Source of the DNA: Fibrella forsythiae
GTDB lineage: Bacteria; Bacteroidota; Bacteroidia; Cytophagales; Spirosomataceae
Direction: 5' to 3'
DNA: 64,000 nucleotides
NCBI RefSeq assembly: GCF_017353175.1
Contig: NZ_JAFMYW010000007.1
Coordinates: 186,001 to 250,000, forward strand
This document shows positions 61,488 through 64,000 of the stretch, piece after piece. The position numbers were made by a program, and so were the translations under genes. Below the pieces are notes generated by a model. That model was not told the DNA's origin. It did no database searches and saw only the letters and a program-made list of their open reading frames with translations. Within the stretch, counting starts at the first letter, position 1. Each line of letters begins with the position of its first letter.

Positions 61488-62315
61488 ATGAGCGTTGTTA
61501 AACCAGCCATTCGGCATCCAGCTTTAATTGCCTATCTAGCAGGCGCGAATAACTACACATGGCTACACTTCCGGAATGGGGAGAAGAAAATGCTGGCAAA
61601 GCCAATCAGCTACCTGGAAACCCAACTGACGGAGTTTATCCGGGTGCATAAAACAGCCCTTGTCAATCCTGCCTGTGTTGAAAAGTTACAACAACCGCCC
61701 AGGCAGCGCATGGCGGGCAGCGTGCAACTCGAAGGGGGTATTGTGTTGCCCGTCAGCAGACGGCGATGGCGTGAAGTTGCCACTGCACTTCAGCCATACC
61801 TCTCGCCAGACGGCGAAGTGACTGCCGTTGCGGCACCGGAACCTGAGAAGGTCGTTGAACCACCGATTACGCCCCTGAAATCAGCCGAGTCGCCAGCTAC
61901 GCCCACGAGGACCGTTCTGCTGGCCACAGAAGACAGCAACACGCAATCAATCAAATGGGCACTCGAATCCCGGTGGCCGCAGTACGTGTTGCACACGTCT
62001 GTTCAAAGCAGCCATCTACCCCGCGTGCTGAGTTTGCTGTCGGCAGATGAACTGCCGACACTGATCATTCTGGATGCGCGTACGTCGACCCTGGAGCGAC
62101 TCAATACGTTGCAGCAGTTGAAAGAAGATGAGCAGTTTGGGCAAATCCCGATTGTTATGCTTGTTCCACCCATTGATGATGCAATTACGGATAGCTATCG
62201 CCGTCGGGCCAACTCGGTGATATCGATTCCTGATAGCCAGACCCCACTCGGCCTGACTATCGAGCGAATCAGTCAATTCTGGCTGCGTACGGCAGCCCTG
62301 CCAGTGGCGTTGTAA
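61488..62315 (+). CDS. LytTR DNA-binding protein with a C-terminal degenerate receiver domain
   Basis: The 275-residue protein has an N-terminal LytTR domain (about 10-105; YLAGANNYTWLHFRNGEK, FIRVHKTALVNP). An acidic/Pro linker and a C-terminal receiver-like domain (about 141-265) follow. The receiver keeps an Asp at the phosphorylation position (LIILDARTS, D196) and an acidic start (TED). It has Val for the usual Thr/Ser (IVMLVPP) and lacks the lysine (SVISIPDSQTP). LytTR before receiver is the reverse of the common order. Its C-terminal QFWLRTAALP resembles the TYWWETVTLP end of the convergent receiver protein. Confidence 0.85.
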   Translation: MSVVKPAIRHPALIAYLAGANNYTWLHFRNGEKKMLAKPISYLETQLTEFIRVHKTALVNPACVEKLQQPPRQRMAGSVQLEGGIVLPVSRRRWREVATALQPYLSPDGEVTAVAAPEPEKVVEPPITPLKSAESPATPTRTVLLATEDSNTQSIKWALESRWPQYVLHTSVQSSHLPRVLSLLSADELPTLIILDARTSTLERLNTLQQLKEDEQFGQIPIVMLVPPIDDAITDSYRRRANSVISIPDSQTPLGLTIERISQFWLRTAALPVAL

Positions 62316-62321
62316 AGTCAG

Positions 62322-62804
62322 TTAGAAAGCGAGCCTCATTGGTGGGAGCGTAACAGTTTCCCACCAATAGGTACGTAACTGCTTAAAGTAATCCAGCCAC
62401 TCTGTGAAAACGGTAGGCTTAACCAGGTATGACGAACTTCCTCTTCGGTAGGCTTCACTAATATCGGCCTGCATATTCGAACTACTCAACATAACAACGG
62501 GGACCTGGTTGAAAGGGGCCGTCAGGCCTCTGATGTCGGAAAGCACTTGCCATCCCTGATTTCGCTCCGGAAGGTATAAGTCGAGCAAGACAAGCTTGGG
62601 CATATCCCATTCATCACGTGACCACTCGGCCAATAAATCGTGGGCCTGATCACGGCTGGCAGCGCGTATTGGTACTACTTCGGGCAACATCTGTAACATA
62701 GCCCGCTGTATGAGCACCCAATAATCATCATTGTCTTCAACAACTAAAATTCGGGCACGCTTGAAATTTGCTCTGATAGATTCATTGTCCTGTAAATATG
62801 TCAT
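62322..62804 (-). CDS. Single-domain response regulator, Rcp1-like
   Basis: The 160-residue receiver protein has RARILVVEDNDDYWVLIQRA, phospho-acceptor D75 in LVLLDLYLPE, Ser106 in VVMLSSSN, and K129 in SSYLVKPT. No output domain follows, so it probably signals by protein contact. It ends 6 bp from the end of the convergent LytTR gene. I chose the ATG at 62804; an in-frame ATG at 62831 would add nine residues. The 438-bp gap to the right holds only a terminator that I can see. Confidence 0.88.
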   Translation of the reverse strand: MTYLQDNESIRANFKRARILVVEDNDDYWVLIQRAMLQMLPEVVPIRAASRDQAHDLLAEWSRDEWDMPKLVLLDLYLPERNQGWQVLSDIRGLTAPFNQVPVVMLSSSNMQADISEAYRRGSSSYLVKPTVFTEWLDYFKQLRTYWWETVTLPPMRLAF

Positions 62805-63124
62805 AACATCTATGGGTAAACCGCAAAACATCTAAAATAACCGATATGACAGGATATGCATTTATCAGAAACTAAAATTTACGCACCGGTATTCCCGCTT
62901 CATACTTTTCTAAAACATTATATGAAGGCATATCCACTTTCAGTTAACGTTATAGATTAACTTCTTCATCAGTTTGCAGGCTATCAACCTTATGCAATGG
63001 CTTAGCCTCAGGCATAGCCCAATAAATAGGACCCGACAGTCGGGGGAGCACAGAAGAGCAGCGTCGACACGCAATAACCAGGTTACACCGGCTTGTCTGT
63101 TAAAAAGTAACACTAGGCGTAAAA

Positions 63125-63166
63125 AAACCAACCCAATAACAAATAACTGGTTATCAGTAAGTTGGT
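63125..63166 (-). terminator. Terminator after the LptF/G-type permease gene
   Basis: AACCAAC pairs with GTTGGTT, with an inner ATAAC/GTTAT stem; on the minus strand it is followed by a run of T residues. A second, weaker hairpin (CTGTCAG/CTGACAG) overlaps the permease stop. Confidence 0.6.
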
Positions 63167-63269
63167 TTATTCAGTAAACGATTGGGGATTGCGGGTTATA
63201 GCCATCGCAACCCAGCTGTCAGGTACGTTGTTACGCCCCCAGGCCGACGCGAGCGGGGCTTCGCGGGCG

Positions 63270-64000
63270 CTAACTGACAGGAACTGACAAAGGCTGTTTA
63301 TCTTTTCCGAACCGTGCTTTGAGTCGGTTCCAGGCAATCAGATACGCATCTTTATCAAACAGGCGCGAGTCGAGCCGAGCTTGCCGAAGGAGATAGAGCC
63401 CGACCGGCAGCAAGACTATATTAGCCATCCAGGCACCCAGCACAACTGGCCAGGCACCATCTTTGGCGAATTTGTCGCCAAGTAGCGTAAGCACATACAA
63501 GACAATGAAGAAGATAATCGATACCAGCACGGGTAAGCCAAACCCCCCTTTCCGAATGATGGCCCCCAACGGTGCACCAATCAAAAACATGATGAATACC
63601 GATACCGACTGGGTGAACTTGTGATGACTTTCCAACTCGTACGCATACGAACTTTTCTCTTTTTCGGCCAGATACAGGATGTTTGATTGCACATAAGACA
63701 GCATATTCTGCGCCTGCGACAGGGCAAGTTGCTCAACCTCAACCGGGTTGGATGTATGAAGCGGGCGAGCCAGCACCGTATCGATCCACTTTCCCTCTGT
63801 TACCTTTTTATCTTTCACAACAGCCTCATCCTTAAATTGATACGTATAGTAGTTTCGTGATGAACCGGCCACAGTCAAGCTTGCTCTGGTGGCATCTTTC
63901 TTCAATGAATCGGCGATAGTTGTCAACTCCGTCAGCGTTTTCATGTAGGGATGATATTCAAACTGCTGCTCATCGGTCCTGTGCAGACCAAATGATTCCA
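63270..64000 (-). CDS. LptF/LptG-type lipopolysaccharide export permease, C-terminal part
   Basis: Partial: the frame stays open past the ATG at 63944 to the right edge, reading SFGLHRTDEQQFEYHPYM before it, so the true start is outside. The visible part has a periplasmic segment and the last three or four membrane helices (FTQSVSVFIMFLIGAPLGAII, GLPVLVSIIFFIVLYVLTLL, VVLGAWMANIVLLPVGLYLL), with GAPLGAIIRKGGFG a family signature of YjgP/YjgQ proteins. These form the membrane part of the LptB2FG transporter moving LPS or lipooligosaccharide to the outer membrane. F or G cannot be told apart here. Confidence 0.88.
   Translation of the reverse strand, partial: ESFGLHRTDEQQFEYHPYMKTLTELTTIADSLKKDATRASLTVAGSSRNYYTYQFKDEAVVKDKKVTEGKWIDTVLARPLHTSNPVEVEQLALSQAQNMLSYVQSNILYLAEKEKSSYAYELESHHKFTQSVSVFIMFLIGAPLGAIIRKGGFGLPVLVSIIFFIVLYVLTLLGDKFAKDGAWPVVLGAWMANIVLLPVGLYLLRQARLDSRLFDKDAYLIAWNRLKARFGKDKQPLSVPVS

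Noticed and set aside
62940-63177. Short overlapping frames of about 60-67 codons in the gap before the permease gene
   Set aside because: No start context, no domain, both strands equally open; the terminator lies inside.
2557-63228. GGTACGTT as a Chi-like or KOPS-like polar signal
   Set aside because: Both orientations are about equally frequent across the window, so no strand polarity is evident.

Overview
The window looks like a chromosomal segment from a Cytophagales bacterium (Bacteroidota), most like Spirosoma or a close relative. The evidence is a gliding gene (gldC), a lipidated TamA homologue (TamL) next to tamB, a succinylornithine-type carbamoyltransferase in the arginine genes, a SusA-like amylase, a TAnnTTTG promoter element, and starts without clear Shine-Dalgarno sequences. 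I see no phage, intact insertion sequence, CRISPR array, rRNA or tRNA. The window opens inside a GH65 phosphorylase gene and closes inside an LptF/LptG-type permease gene.

Layout. 1-9.9 kb (minus strand): GH65 phosphorylase, beta-phosphoglucomutase, a secreted PIG-L deacetylase, an unrecognised small protein, a four-gene sensory operon (secreted protein, 7-TM protein, histidine kinase, NarL-type regulator), a SusA-like GH13 amylase and a beta-barrel protein. 10-22.5 kb: YceI, RidA, a WYL regulator, an M3 oligopeptidase, a GH1 glucosidase, an XdhC-like protein, a secreted lactonase, a secreted sorbosone-dehydrogenase-like protein, a BrkB membrane protein and MoeA. 22.6-33.9 kb (plus): a YncE/phosphoesterase fusion lipoprotein, tamB, tamL and a glycosyltransferase. 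34-49 kb: DUF2911, acyl-CoA dehydrogenase, an ArsR/Old-Yellow-Enzyme pair with a palindromic operator, argD-argF'-argB with a pseudogene fragment between argD and argF', a hydrolase, two tandem paralogous lipoproteins, clpX, a 5'-nucleotidase, a lipoyl E2 and cinA.

49-60.5 kb (plus) is the most notable region. DUF4197 is followed by a complete ebo cluster, eboA to eboF: EboA, a TatD-like hydrolase, a UbiA-type prenyltransferase, a dehydroquinate-synthase-like enzyme, a TIM-barrel EboE and a phosphodiesterase-like EboF. In other bacteria this cluster takes part in making or exporting a secondary metabolite precursor. A small antisense gene for a secreted basic protein sits between eboC and eboD, and every other ebo junction holds a long hairpin. 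gldC, a thioredoxin-fold protein and bioB follow. The end carries a glycosyltransferase, a LytTR protein with a degenerate receiver domain, a convergent intact receiver protein and the partial permease.

Two genome-scale signals run through the window. The word GGTACGTT/AACGTACC (often CAGGTACGTTG) occurs about fifty times by eye, in genes and between them, on both strands. Many gene ends carry very long, locus-specific hairpins (perfect stems up to 41 bp) that start on or within a few bases of a stop codon.
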